In this document: positions 1-9,215 of the stretch, piece after piece | How the letters are laid out: every line of letters starts with the position of its first letter | How positions within the stretch are numbered: position 1 is the first letter of the stretch | Virus record (IMG/VR): IMGVR_UViG_3300045003_000166 | Location: 1 to 64,000 of that record | Strand: one strand, 5' to 3' | Source of the DNA: a virus | Length of the DNA: 64,000 nucleotides | Program-made: the position numbers and the translations under genes | The notes under the pieces: generated by a model | The model's database searches: none | What the model was told of the DNA's origin: nothing | Seen by the model: the letters and a program-made list of their open reading frames with translations, nothing else

Positions 1-1
1 C

Positions 2-160
2 CACTTCGTCGACGACGAGGAGTACGCCGACCTGGAACGCCAGGGCCTGCTCATTCCCGGCAAGGGCGACGTCCCCCTCCCCGGCCCGACCGAGTTGCAC
101 GAAGCGCCGTCCCCGCTTCCCCCCCATCAACCTGACCCCTCAGGAGGAGGCGAACGATGA
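2..160 (+). CDS. C-terminal end of a truncated head-tail region protein
   Basis: An open frame enters from the left edge and stops at a TGA that overlaps the next start (ATGA). About 52 residues are visible, acidic at first and proline-rich at the end (PLPGP, PPHQPDP). Its place just upstream of the tail tube gene suggests a head-tail connector or tail-completion protein, but nothing visible proves this. The 5' end is outside the window. Confidence 0.55.
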   Translation, partial: HFVDDEEYADLERQGLLIPGKGDVPLPGPTELHEAPSPLPPHQPDPSGGGER

Positions 161-420
161 CGGCACCGAAGAAGAGCCCGAAGCTGACCGCGGCGAAGAC
201 GCGGTCGCTCCCGCCTAGTTCCTTCGCCCTGCCCGGCAAGGGCAAGGCGACGGTCAAGGGCGCCGCGGGCGCCTACCAGATCGACACCCCCGGGCGCGCC
301 CGCAACGCACTGGCGCGCGGTGCGCAGAACGCCAGCCCGGCCGAGCAGGCGACGATCCGCAGGAACGTCGCGAAGAAGTACCCGAAGATCAAGGTCGCCC
401 AGCCCGGAAAGAAGAAGTAG
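157..420 (+). CDS. small basic head-tail region protein (DUF6582-like)
   Basis: An 87-residue lysine/alanine-rich protein. The pattern FALPGKGKA, then YQIDTPGRARNAL and SPAEQATIRRNVAKKYP resembles a short phage/actinobacterial domain of unknown function in which ALP-x-K-xYPI is followed by a helical RHARNAL segment. The start overlaps the previous stop by four bases and an SD-like AGGAGG lies about 12 bases upstream. It sits between a partial connector gene and the tail tube. Function unknown. Confidence 0.6.
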   Translation: MTAPKKSPKLTAAKTRSLPPSSFALPGKGKATVKGAAGAYQIDTPGRARNALARGAQNASPAEQATIRRNVAKKYPKIKVAQPGKKK

Positions 421-423
421 GCC

Positions 424-1002
424 ATGTCCGTCACCGTCACCAACCTCATCCTCGGGCCGGGCACGCTCTACCAGGGCGCCTTCGGCAACACCGAGCCCTC
501 CGACGCCAACGTCAACGTCTCCCCGCCCAACTCCGGCACCTGGACCGACGTCGGCGGCACGCTCAACGGCATCACCGTGAGCATCGACCAGACCTACACC
601 GAACTGCAGGTGGACCAGCTGGTCGACTCGGTGGGCCGGCGTCTGACCAAGCGCGAGTTCCTGGTCACCACGCAGATGGCCGAGCCGACGCTCAACAACC
701 TGACCCTCGCCCTCAACGGCTCCACCTCCACCTCCGGCACGACCTCCAGCTCGGGCACCTACTCGACCGTCGAGCCGCTGTTCGCAACCTCCGCCACCCA
801 GCCCACCTACGCCGCGCTGCTCGTGGACGGCTATTCGCCCAACTCGCTGCGCCGCCGGGCGATCTTCCGCAAGTGCCTGTCCACGGCGAAGGTCGACACC
901 TCCATGGACAAGAGCAAGCAGACCGTCTTCACCGTGACCTTCAACGGCCACTACGTCTCCAGCTCCATCGCCCCCATCCACGTGGTCGATCAAACGTCGT
1001 GA
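424..1002 (+). CDS. major tail (tube) protein
   Basis: 192 residues, no transmembrane segments, rich in T, S, N and V as in beta-sandwich tube proteins. The N-terminus (VTVTNLILGPGTLYQG) followed by WTDVGGTLNGITVSID and a central DQLVDSVGRR resembles actinophage tail tube proteins. Its place immediately before a pair of frameshifted tail assembly chaperones and the tape measure gene is the conserved siphovirus order. It should polymerise into the tube of a long non-contractile tail. Confidence 0.8.
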   Translation: MSVTVTNLILGPGTLYQGAFGNTEPSDANVNVSPPNSGTWTDVGGTLNGITVSIDQTYTELQVDQLVDSVGRRLTKREFLVTTQMAEPTLNNLTLALNGSTSTSGTTSSSGTYSTVEPLFATSATQPTYAALLVDGYSPNSLRRRAIFRKCLSTAKVDTSMDKSKQTVFTVTFNGHYVSSSIAPIHVVDQTS

Positions 1003-1042
1003 CGTTTCCACCGTCCCCGCTTCGTCCCAGGAAGAACCGCCG

Positions 1043-1435
1043 ATGACCACCGCCAACGCTGCTCGCACCCGGACCGCGGCCTCTCGCAAGAAGAACGCCG
1101 CGAAGCCGCCCGTTGTCGAGGCGCCGTTCGAGCCGATCGAACTGACCACCGAGGACGACACCAACCCCGAGGTGCTCGTCCACCTGTTCAGCGTCAACGG
1201 GACCAAGTACTACGTACCGGGCCAGCAGGACATGGCCAAGGCCCTGCAGTACCTGAAAAAGGTCGAGTCGGTAGGCCCGGACCTGGCCGCGCTCTGGATG
1301 CTCGAGCAGGTCCTTTCCCCTGAGGGCTTCGCGGCACTCATGGGGATGAAGGGCCTGAAGGCGGCGTCCCTTGCCAAGCTCACCGCGGTCATCCAGAGCA
1401 TCATGCTCGGCGCGGAGGAGGTCCCAAAAGCCTGA
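1043..1435 (+). CDS. tail assembly chaperone, short form (gpG-like)
   Basis: 130 residues. An alanine/lysine-rich N-terminus is followed by a helical region (MAKALQYLKKVESVGPDLAA, shown in part). It lies directly upstream of the tape measure gene, where lambda gpG/gpT analogues sit. The last codons contain a slippery heptamer CCCAAAA at 1423-1429 just before the stop. Such chaperones coat the tape measure during tail assembly and are absent from the virion. Confidence 0.8.
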   Translation: MTTANAARTRTAASRKKNAAKPPVVEAPFEPIELTTEDDTNPEVLVHLFSVNGTKYYVPGQQDMAKALQYLKKVESVGPDLAALWMLEQVLSPEGFAALMGMKGLKAASLAKLTAVIQSIMLGAEEVPKA

Positions 1436-1752
1436 TCCCCCGCCTCGCGCAGACCGCTTGGGTTCTGCACGCGCTACCGGACATCGAATCCGACATGTCC
1501 CGGTTCCACCGGGTCGACGACATCCACGACCTGACCCCGTCCCGGTTCTTCCTGCTCGCCAACCGACTCGCCCACTATGGAGGCGCCGTGGCGCACCGCC
1601 TGCTTGCACAGGCACAGGCCGCACCTGCGGCCCCAGCCGCGTTGCCCGCACCGTCGCTACCCACCCCTGCGGGCGCCACGGTCGTGCCCTCCACCCGGGC
1701 AGCGATCTCCTTGTCCGACCTCGGGCCGTTCATCTCGTTCGGGACGGGGTGA
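1043..1752 (+). CDS. tail assembly chaperone, -1 frameshift product (gpGT-like)
   Basis: A -1 slip on C-CCA-AAA (1423-1429) moves ribosomes from the gpG frame into an open frame that runs to 1752. The new frame continues SLIPRLAQTAWVLHALPDIE and then joins MSRFHRVDDIHDLTPSRFF, typical T-domain sequence. The product would be about 236 residues: 129 shared and 107 new. The frames, the heptamer phase and the gene position all fit the conserved programmed frameshift of long-tailed phages. The T part might also start independently at ATG 1495, but no SD is obvious there. Confidence 0.75.
1423..1429 (+). other. programmed -1 ribosomal frameshift site CCCAAAA
   Basis: The heptamer is phased C CCA AAA relative to the chaperone frame, which matches X XXY YYZ. 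The zero-frame stop follows one codon later (GCC TGA). A GC-rich segment follows, but no specific stimulatory structure was established. Confidence 0.75.
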
Positions 1753-1755
1753 GTC

Positions 1756-4608
1756 GTGGCCGACGAGGGCGGATTCGAGATCGCCAAGGCGTACGTCACG
1801 ATCGAGGCGGACGACACCGGGCTGCGCGAGAAGATCGCAGCGAAGATCGGGGCGGCGGCCGAGGGGCTGTCCATCCCGGTAGGGTTCGAGGTCGATCCGG
1901 CCAAACTGCGTGAGGAGGTCTCCGCCGCGGTCAAGGTGGCCGGCGCCGGCGAGCACGTCGATGTCGGGATGCGCCTGGACGACGCCGGGCTGCCCGCGGT
2001 TCTCAGCGAACTGAACGCCTCGTTCGGGGACCTGATGACCAGGACCCAGGATCTGCAGGGCGTGTTCGACGACCTGGCGAACGGCGCCCACGACGCCCAG
2101 CAGGCTCACGAGGACTTGCGGGACTCTTCGGACCGGCTCAGCGCCTCGCTCGATGACGCGGGCCGGTCAGGCGACGACCTCGCGAAGAAACTCGACTCGG
2201 TCGGTGCCTCGAGCCGAGGCGCGGGCGCTGCCGCGGGTGACGCTGGGGGCGGTTTCTCCGGCATGTCCACGATGATGATGGTCGGCGTCGCCGCTGCGGT
2301 CGCTCTCGGCCCGGCTCTAGCTGCCCTTCCCGCCCTGTTCGGCGGTCTCGGCCTCGGCATGGGTGCCGCCCTCGGGCCGCTCAAGGACATCGTCGCCGCC
2401 CTGTCCGCGTCCGACCAGGCGGCGGCAGGGGCGGGACAGACTGCCGCGCAGGCTGCCCAGACTGCCTTCTCCAACGCCGTCGCCATCCAGAACGCCGAAC
2501 AGGCGATCGTCGACGCCAAGCGCCAGAGCGCGATCGCCGCCCAGAATTCGGCCGACTCGATCGCCGCCGCCAACCAGCAAGTGATCACCTCTGAGCAGAA
2601 CGAGGCTCAGGCCGCCCAGAACCTCGCGCAGGCGCAGGCTGACGCCCTCAACCAGATCGCCGACCTGAACAACTCGGCGGCCGACGCCAAGAACGGCGTC
2701 GCCGACGCCAACCTGGCAGTGCAGCAGGCCCAACAGAACCTGAACTCGGTGATGGCCAACTCGCTGTCCACCGACCTGCAGAAGCAGCAGGCCCAGCAAG
2801 CGTTGGTCGACGCTGAACAGCGGCTCACCGACGCTAAGCAGCATTCCACCGAGGCAACTCAGGCCGCTGACAAGGCCAACCAGGAGGGCGTGGCCAACTT
2901 CCCGCCCGTCGTGCAGGCCCAGCACGCCTACGAGCAGGCGGTGCTCGCCACGGCCAACGCCCAGCACCAGTTGCAGGTGGCGCAGCGCAACGCCAGCGAC
3001 CAGATGATCTCGTCGGCCGAGGCGGTGCAGAAGGCCGAGACGAATCTGACCGACACGATCAAGCAGCAGCAACTCGCCGCCGCGGTCGCCGCCCAGTCCG
3101 GTGCCGCGGGCGCCACTGCCTATGCCCAGGCCATGGCGAAACTGACCCCTGTGGGGCAGCAGGTGGTGCTGTTCCTGAAGAACATGAACGACGGCATGTC
3201 GGCCGCTGCACAGAACTCCTTCCTGCCCGGCGTTCTGACGTTCCTGCAGGACATCCAAGGGGTGATGCCGCAGTTCGTCTCCGCCGTCTCCCAGGCCGGC
3301 AGTGCCTTTGGCGGCATCATCGCCCAGGTGGGAGGCTTGTTCAAGAACCAGACCTTTGTCACCCAGTTTTTCACCGTGCTGCAGCAGGGCGTCGGCATGC
3401 TGACCACGATCGGCGGCGGCATCGTCCAGATGATCCAGGGGGTCACTTCCGCGGCGTCTGGCGCCGGGCCGATCGTCTCCGCCGTCGGCCAGGGGATCGC
3501 CGACCTGCTCGCGGCCATCGGGCCGCTTCTGCAGGGCCTGACTGACAACGCGTCCGGCGCAGGGCAGTCGATCGAATCGATCATCGGGTTCGTCGCCGAC
3601 CTGCTCGGGCCACTCGGCCAACTCGTCGGAGCCATCTCAGGCGCCCTCGGCCCGGCACTCGCCATCCTACGGCCCGCCCTGGACGAGATCATCCGCGCTC
3701 TACTGCCACCGCTGATCCAGTTGATCACCGCGCTCTCGCCGATTCTCGCCGCCGTCGCACAGGCCCTGGCACAAGGACTGGACGCCGCCATCACGGCCAT
3801 GCTTCCGAGTCTCGACAACCTGATCAACGCCGTGGTCCAGCTCCTGCCGGGGCTGACCCCGCTGATCCCTACCCTGGGCAACCTGCTGGCTGCCGCGATG
3901 CCGCTGATCGAGTCGCTTCTCACACTTTCGGTCGCCATCCTCGGACCTGTCATCAGCGCCTTGACTCCGCTCCTCGACTGGCTGGTCAAGATCATCGACT
4001 ACGGTGTCAACTACGTGACACCGTGGGTGCAGAAGATCAGCACCGACTTCACCAACACGACGAAGCAGATCAGCGACGCTTTCGACACGGCAATCAACTG
4101 GGTGGAGGACCACTGGAACGGCTTCGTCCGCTGGCTGGAGGGCATCCCGGGACAGATCGGCAGTGCCTTGTCAGGACTCTGGGATTCTATCCCCAACATG
4201 TTCCGGGCCGCGGTCGACACCGTGATCGGCTGGTGGGACTCGATCAGTTTCACCGTGCCGAAAATCGAGGTTGCCGGGTTCACCATCTTCGGCGGCGAGA
4301 CGTTCACCATGCCGCAGATCCCCAAACTCGCCGACGGCGGCACCGCCACGTGGGGCGGCTTCGTGAACGTCGGCGAGCGCGGCATGGAGCGCATGTGGAT
4401 GCCCGCCGGGGCGACCGTTCAACCGCTCACCCACCACAACCAGGCGATGCCCGGATCAGGCGGCATCACCGTGCAGAACCTCAACGTGACCGTCAACCAG
4501 AAGGGCTTCGCCGACTTCACCAATCCCAACGCCATGTCGGCCTCCGCCCGCGCCCAGGCGGTGCACATCCGCGACGCGCTCAACCAGCTGCAGGCGGCGT
4601 ACTCATGA
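1756..4608 (+). CDS. tail tape measure protein
   Basis: 950 residues with a GTG start four bases after the chaperone stop. Residues roughly 220-460 form a long Q/A-rich helical and coiled-coil region. Around residues 170-215 and 480-750 there are strings of hydrophobic, glycine-rich segments (GLGLGMGAALGPL, ILGPVISALTPLLDWL) typical of tape measures. The C-terminus has the usual LADGGTATWGGFVNVGERG motif. It sets tail length and enters the envelope during DNA ejection. The stop overlaps the next start (ATGA). Confidence 0.95.
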   Translation: MADEGGFEIAKAYVTIEADDTGLREKIAAKIGAAAEGLSIPVGFEVDPAKLREEVSAAVKVAGAGEHVDVGMRLDDAGLPAVLSELNASFGDLMTRTQDLQGVFDDLANGAHDAQQAHEDLRDSSDRLSASLDDAGRSGDDLAKKLDSVGASSRGAGAAAGDAGGGFSGMSTMMMVGVAAAVALGPALAALPALFGGLGLGMGAALGPLKDIVAALSASDQAAAGAGQTAAQAAQTAFSNAVAIQNAEQAIVDAKRQSAIAAQNSADSIAAANQQVITSEQNEAQAAQNLAQAQADALNQIADLNNSAADAKNGVADANLAVQQAQQNLNSVMANSLSTDLQKQQAQQALVDAEQRLTDAKQHSTEATQAADKANQEGVANFPPVVQAQHAYEQAVLATANAQHQLQVAQRNASDQMISSAEAVQKAETNLTDTIKQQQLAAAVAAQSGAAGATAYAQAMAKLTPVGQQVVLFLKNMNDGMSAAAQNSFLPGVLTFLQDIQGVMPQFVSAVSQAGSAFGGIIAQVGGLFKNQTFVTQFFTVLQQGVGMLTTIGGGIVQMIQGVTSAASGAGPIVSAVGQGIADLLAAIGPLLQGLTDNASGAGQSIESIIGFVADLLGPLGQLVGAISGALGPALAILRPALDEIIRALLPPLIQLITALSPILAAVAQALAQGLDAAITAMLPSLDNLINAVVQLLPGLTPLIPTLGNLLAAAMPLIESLLTLSVAILGPVISALTPLLDWLVKIIDYGVNYVTPWVQKISTDFTNTTKQISDAFDTAINWVEDHWNGFVRWLEGIPGQIGSALSGLWDSIPNMFRAAVDTVIGWWDSISFTVPKIEVAGFTIFGGETFTMPQIPKLADGGTATWGGFVNVGERGMERMWMPAGATVQPLTHHNQAMPGSGGITVQNLNVTVNQKGFADFTNPNAMSASARAQAVHIRDALNQLQAAYS

Positions 4609-5873
4609 CCCAGTTCGGCTTCGTCAACTTCGGGCGCCTGCTCCTGGTCGAATTCCCCACCCAGGCCGCGTCACTCGCCGCCGCGGCGCCGTCCACGACC
4701 GCTCCCACCGGCCGCACACTGGCGCTCGCCGGCCAGGAGTCCACACCCGCCGCCCCCAACGTCGCCACCACCGCGGCCCAACTGCGCGCCCGGCAGGCCG
4801 ACCTGCTCGGCTCGCAGGGCTCCTTCCTCCCGGTCACCTTCACCGACAAGGCCGAACTCAACGGCTACTACACCGTCACCGACGTCTCCGCCGACCTGCA
4901 GAACTGGGAGCAGGAGGCCGTCACCCTCACCTGGAAGACGAACCTCGAGCGTATCGGCACCGACCTGGAGGTGGACCTCGAATCGCGGTTGACCGGTGGC
5001 ATCCGTAACTCCAGCTTCGCTGCGTCCGCGAACGGCGTGCGGTGGCACGCCCCTTCGATCGGCCACTACGCGTATTTCACCGCCTCGGGCAACACCCCGT
5101 CCGTGATCGTGCGCCAGAGCGCCGAAGGCGCCATGAACATCTACACGGGGCTTCCGCTGACCGGGTCCGTCATCCCTAGGTGGGGCTGTGCCGTCGGCAA
5201 CTACCTGGGCGGCCGGGTCCGCTTCCTCGACGACCAGGGCATCGAACGGGCCGGCATCCTGTTTGCCAACGGCTCGCCCTCCTCCTGGACGATCCTCAAC
5301 GCACTGGTCCAGGTCACTCCCTTGTCGTCCGGCGGTGTGTTCAACGTCGCCTCCTGGGCGAGCGGATCGTCCGCGTACCAGTCGAAGAACTGGGACCTGC
5401 AGTACAACAGCTCGTCACTCGGCGTGCCGCTGGGCATCAGTCTGCTGCGCAACGAGCCGGAGATCCTGGTCGCGCGCCTGATCTGGTCCACCACCGGGCC
5501 GAACCGGGTGACCGCGGACCTCACCCTGCGCCGCGGTTCCCGGTTCCTCGAGTTGTACCTGCAGTCGCAGGTGGCGGGCGTGCTCAAGGTAGTGCGCTCG
5601 AGCGCAGAGGCGGGAACGTCGGGCGGCTCCGGCGCATACCTGTCCGCCACCGCAAACGACGCGGCCGGAAACCGGTACGTCATCGGCAGCGCCCTGACCA
5701 ATACCCAGGACCTGGTGAACGGCGGCATCTCGGTGTCCGCCTCCACCACGTTCGACGCCTTCGTGGGCGCGGCCGTCGGCGGTTCCTCCGCCCAGGGCGG
5801 TGATGCGGCGTCGGACCTCTGGAATCAGTACATTGCGGCGCCAGCGGAGCTGGTGCAAGGCATCAGGCGGTAA
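4605..5873 (+). CDS. minor tail protein (distal tail-like)
   Basis: 422 residues starting at ATG 4605, overlapping the tape measure stop. The first 150 residues include VTFTDKAELNGYYTV and WEQEAVTLTWKTNLER, which fit the beta-rich N-terminal ring domain of distal tail proteins. The remainder is beta-rich and may bind carbohydrate. Position after the tape measure supports Dit or first minor tail protein. The exact family is not certain. Confidence 0.7.
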   Translation: MTQFGFVNFGRLLLVEFPTQAASLAAAAPSTTAPTGRTLALAGQESTPAAPNVATTAAQLRARQADLLGSQGSFLPVTFTDKAELNGYYTVTDVSADLQNWEQEAVTLTWKTNLERIGTDLEVDLESRLTGGIRNSSFAASANGVRWHAPSIGHYAYFTASGNTPSVIVRQSAEGAMNIYTGLPLTGSVIPRWGCAVGNYLGGRVRFLDDQGIERAGILFANGSPSSWTILNALVQVTPLSSGGVFNVASWASGSSAYQSKNWDLQYNSSSLGVPLGISLLRNEPEILVARLIWSTTGPNRVTADLTLRRGSRFLELYLQSQVAGVLKVVRSSAEAGTSGGSGAYLSATANDAAGNRYVIGSALTNTQDLVNGGISVSASTTFDAFVGAAVGGSSAQGGDAASDLWNQYIAAPAELVQGIRR

Positions 5874-5878
5874 ATCAG

Positions 5879-8737
5879 ATGCCTGTAACTGAGACTTTGA
5901 TGGCCGTCGGCTCCTGGAGCCTGACACTGTCTCCGGACACCCCGCGCTCCATCATCGACTCCCTGCAGTACTTCCAGCACATCGTGATCGCCACCGGCCG
6001 CCAGGACCCCCGGGTGGCGGGCAACTCGCTCTTCTCCGCCGGACGCTACACCGGGGTCATCACCGGCCTGGACTTCCAGAGTCTGAAGGCCGGCCGCGGT
6101 CCGGTGATTTCCGGCGACGGCCTGGCGACGTGGCTCGGGACGCCGAAGGGCGTCGGGCCGGTCATCGAGAACACGACCACGTTCACCTCGGCCGCCTACT
6201 CGACCGTGGTGGGCACCCTGCGCCCGGCCGCCGTCGGGGCGGGTACCAATTACGCGATGCCGGTGTCCGCCACTTACACGGGCGCCTTCGTCTGGAAGAC
6301 CCCTCGGGACGCGCTCACCTCCTTCGCCCAGCAGGTGACCCAGGGGCCGCTGCCCACCCAGATCGCCGAGTGGCGGGTGAACGGGAACTGCACGCTCGAC
6401 TTCGGCCCCGTCGCCTCCCTCTACCGCACCAACCCCACGGTCGCGATCGTCGCCAAGAACGAGGGCGTCGACATGCAGGTGCGCGCCCTGCCCGGGGTCG
6501 CGGAGCTCATCGAAGACGTCAAGGACTACACGACCAGGACCGTGGTCCTCGCCTCCGGCACGGGAGCGGCGACCGCGGTCGGAGCGGCGAACATCGCCGA
6601 CGTCGGGGGTTCGAACCCGTACACGGACTTCTTCGGCAACGCGGTCCAGATGACCCGGATGATCTCCGCGTCGTCGGTCAGCTCCTTCAACGCCACGGCC
6701 TCCGCCCAGGCCGCCCTCATCCCATACACCGTCCCGGCCGACCAGGTGAAGCTCACCTCGTCCGAATACGACATCAAGGGCGAGTTGCAGGTCGGCGACT
6801 ACGCCTGGGTGTACGACCCGGACGCGGGCCTGGTCGACTTCAGCCAGCAGATCGTCTTCCGCGGCCAGCGGATCAACCCCACCAAGCAGCGCATCATCGA
6901 ACTGACCTGGCCGATCGTCGAGGACATGACGGTCGCCTACCGCGACCAGTCCGGCACCTGGCACGACCTGACCGACTACGTGCAGTGGGAGACCGGCGAC
7001 ACGACCGTGGTCGTCGGCGGCTACAACCGCAACCTGGTGCCCACCTCCGAGCCCGTCGGCCCGCGGCCGATCCCGGACACCACGATCCCCGGCACGCCTG
7101 CGTTCAACCTGCCGTTCACCACCACGACCTATCTGAGCAGTTCGAACGGCCACACTCGCGCGCAGATCCAGCTGTCCTGGACCACGCCGACCAACACCGA
7201 CGGCACCACCATGACGGACCTGGACCACTACGAGATCCAGTATCGGCCGGACCTCACCGTCAGCGCGGTCAACCCGACGTGGAACGCCCTGAACTCCGGC
7301 GGCTACACCTGGAACGCGCTGAACGCGGCCGGCGGCACCTGGAACCAGCTGCTCGCCCCTCCCACGTCCCAGTGGAAGGTGACATTCGTCGCGGGCGGAG
7401 TCAACACTCTGCTCGTTCAGGAGCTGACCCCGGGCGTCACCTACGATTTCCAGATCCGCGCCGTCGACACGGCGCAGCCGCCCAACGTCGGGGCCTGGTC
7501 GGCGACCACTCTTTTTCAGGCGTCGGTGGACACGATCCCGCCGCCCACGCCAGACGCTCCCACAGTGGCAGCCGGCCTCGCCTCCGTGCAGATCACCTGG
7601 GACTGCGGCTCCGCGAGCGGCGGCACCTTCAACCAGGCGGCGGACCTCAACCACATCGAGGTGCACGGCTCCCTCGACCCGCTGTTCCAGCCGAGCGCGA
7701 CGACGAAGATCGGCAACGTCATCGCGAACATCGGCAACATCCTGGGCCAGATCCCGGTGGTGGCGACCCTCACCCTGCCGCCCGGCCAGCCGCCGGCCCA
7801 GAGCCTGTTCATCAAGATCATCGCGGTGGACAACTCGGGCAACAAGTCCAGCCCGTCCGCCTCGGCCGGCGCCAGCGCGGTCCTGTGGTCGAATGCGTAC
7901 ATCACCGACCTGTCTGTCAGCAAGCTGACCGCGGGCACGATCACGGCATCGGTGATCATGGGCGGGGTGATCGGGACCGCCCTGTCCGGCCAGCGCGTCA
8001 CCATGGACTCCACCGGGTTCCATGCCTACGACGCCAACGGCAACAAGATCTTCGACGTCAGCAGCGCCAGCCCTGTCCTCACCCTGGGCCGGTCGGCGGC
8101 CAACTCCATCCTGATGGACACGTCGCAGACGTTCCCGACGATCCAGTTCAACAACGGCGCCAACTACGGCCCCACGCAGTCGTCCACGCTGGCCGGCGGG
8201 AACCTGCCCGGCGGCATTCCCGCCCTGATCGCGACCGGCAGCCAGTACACGCCCAACAACCCGATTTCGACGAACTCCACCGCGCAGCTGGTCCTGGGCT
8301 CCGATGGCGGGACCACAGGCCTGCAGATCGCGGATGTGACCAGCAAGGTAGCGTATTCCGGCCTGACCGTGGCCAGCGACCAGGTCCGCATGGTGGTTAC
8401 CGACCTGTCCGGCAACGTGGTGGGGGCGCTGCGGATCGGCGACGACGCCAATTTCTACGGCACGGGAGTTTTCCTCGACTCTTTCGCCCTGGCCGGGACG
8501 GACCTGTGGTTCGCCGGCCAGACCGGCGGAGCGAGCGGGTTCAGCGGCTTCGCCATCAGCTACGGTCTCACCTTCTCTGGGCTCGTCCTGCCGGTGGCGG
8601 CCGTGCTCGACACCACCGGCGGCACCTCCACCCAGGGCTGCTATCTCAGCGCCGCGTCCAGCACCGGTTTCACCGTCTCCTGGCACACCACGACGGTCAG
8701 TCAGGTGAACTACTGGGCGCCTCGGTATGCGAACTAG
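5879..8737 (+). CDS. large minor tail protein with fibronectin III-like region
   Basis: 952 residues. The N-terminal 370 residues resemble siphovirus baseplate hub/tail-associated proteins (domain like the gp27/Tal N-terminus). Residues about 415-560 contain fibronectin III-like sequence (IQLSWTTPTN, DHYEIQYRPDL, TYDFQIRAVD), and a second similar segment begins near 560. The C-terminal 270 residues are glycine/serine/threonine-rich beta sequence as in receptor-binding tips. Likely the central fibre or host-recognition protein. Confidence 0.75.
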   Translation: MPVTETLMAVGSWSLTLSPDTPRSIIDSLQYFQHIVIATGRQDPRVAGNSLFSAGRYTGVITGLDFQSLKAGRGPVISGDGLATWLGTPKGVGPVIENTTTFTSAAYSTVVGTLRPAAVGAGTNYAMPVSATYTGAFVWKTPRDALTSFAQQVTQGPLPTQIAEWRVNGNCTLDFGPVASLYRTNPTVAIVAKNEGVDMQVRALPGVAELIEDVKDYTTRTVVLASGTGAATAVGAANIADVGGSNPYTDFFGNAVQMTRMISASSVSSFNATASAQAALIPYTVPADQVKLTSSEYDIKGELQVGDYAWVYDPDAGLVDFSQQIVFRGQRINPTKQRIIELTWPIVEDMTVAYRDQSGTWHDLTDYVQWETGDTTVVVGGYNRNLVPTSEPVGPRPIPDTTIPGTPAFNLPFTTTTYLSSSNGHTRAQIQLSWTTPTNTDGTTMTDLDHYEIQYRPDLTVSAVNPTWNALNSGGYTWNALNAAGGTWNQLLAPPTSQWKVTFVAGGVNTLLVQELTPGVTYDFQIRAVDTAQPPNVGAWSATTLFQASVDTIPPPTPDAPTVAAGLASVQITWDCGSASGGTFNQAADLNHIEVHGSLDPLFQPSATTKIGNVIANIGNILGQIPVVATLTLPPGQPPAQSLFIKIIAVDNSGNKSSPSASAGASAVLWSNAYITDLSVSKLTAGTITASVIMGGVIGTALSGQRVTMDSTGFHAYDANGNKIFDVSSASPVLTLGRSAANSILMDTSQTFPTIQFNNGANYGPTQSSTLAGGNLPGGIPALIATGSQYTPNNPISTNSTAQLVLGSDGGTTGLQIADVTSKVAYSGLTVASDQVRMVVTDLSGNVVGALRIGDDANFYGTGVFLDSFALAGTDLWFAGQTGGASGFSGFAISYGLTFSGLVLPVAAVLDTTGGTSTQGCYLSAASSTGFTVSWHTTTVSQVNYWAPRYAN

Positions 8738-8750
8738 GAGGGAGGGCGGC

Positions 8751-9215
8751 ATGGCAGACAAGACCAGGGTCCTGATCCAGGACGTGACGTACGACCCGGG
8801 CAAGCGCTGGTGGCGCATCGCCCAGCAGGTCACTGCGCCCGACGGGACGACCCACCGGATCCTGCACGCCATCGCGGACCACGCCACCGTCAACCACGCC
8901 GCGGAGTACGGCCTCGACCCGCACGACAGCGCCACCGTCGTCGACTGGCTGCTGCACGAGCGCTTCGCCCCTCCCCCAGCCGACCCGACCGTTCTCTGCC
9001 CTTACCGCAACCCGCCGCAGCAGGCATGGGCGGCGCATCAGGAGCGGCTGGCCGAGGTGAAGACCCGGGTGGAGATCGCCGACCCGGACGGCCACCTGGG
9101 CAAGATCCACGCCGCCCACCGTCCCACCAAGGGTGACATCGCCACCGCCCGGCACCGTGTCACCTGCGACCGTGCACACGTCGCCCACCTGATGGAACGA
9201 GGAGCAACCCGATGA
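8751..9215 (+). CDS. conserved hypothetical tail-region protein
   Basis: 154 residues. The ATG at 8751 has a strong SD (GGAGGGAGG) and is preferred over the in-frame ATG at 8727, which lies inside the previous gene. The sequence is soluble (DVTYDPGKRWWRIAQQV, WLLHERFAPPPADP) with no domain I can name. It lies between two minor tail genes and overlaps the next start (ATGA), so it is probably co-expressed with the tail genes. Confidence 0.65.
   Translation: MADKTRVLIQDVTYDPGKRWWRIAQQVTAPDGTTHRILHAIADHATVNHAAEYGLDPHDSATVVDWLLHERFAPPPADPTVLCPYRNPPQQAWAAHQERLAEVKTRVEIADPDGHLGKIHAAHRPTKGDIATARHRVTCDRAHVAHLMERGATR

Noticed and set aside
2317-3621. Long - strand frame under the tape measure gene
   Set aside because: Shadow of the repeated helical tape measure codons. 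Composition is low complexity and no start signal is present.
4023-4604. N-terminal extension of the distal tail gene frame into the tape measure gene
   Set aside because: The in-frame sequence before ATG 4605 is basic low-complexity shadow of the tape measure; the ATGA overlap at 4605 is the usual start in this genome.
5825-8935. A 1036-codon open frame on the - strand opposite the large minor tail gene
   Set aside because: It is antisense to a well-supported tail protein, is rich in R, G, H, V and D as expected for GC-rich shadow frames, has no SD and shows no domain.
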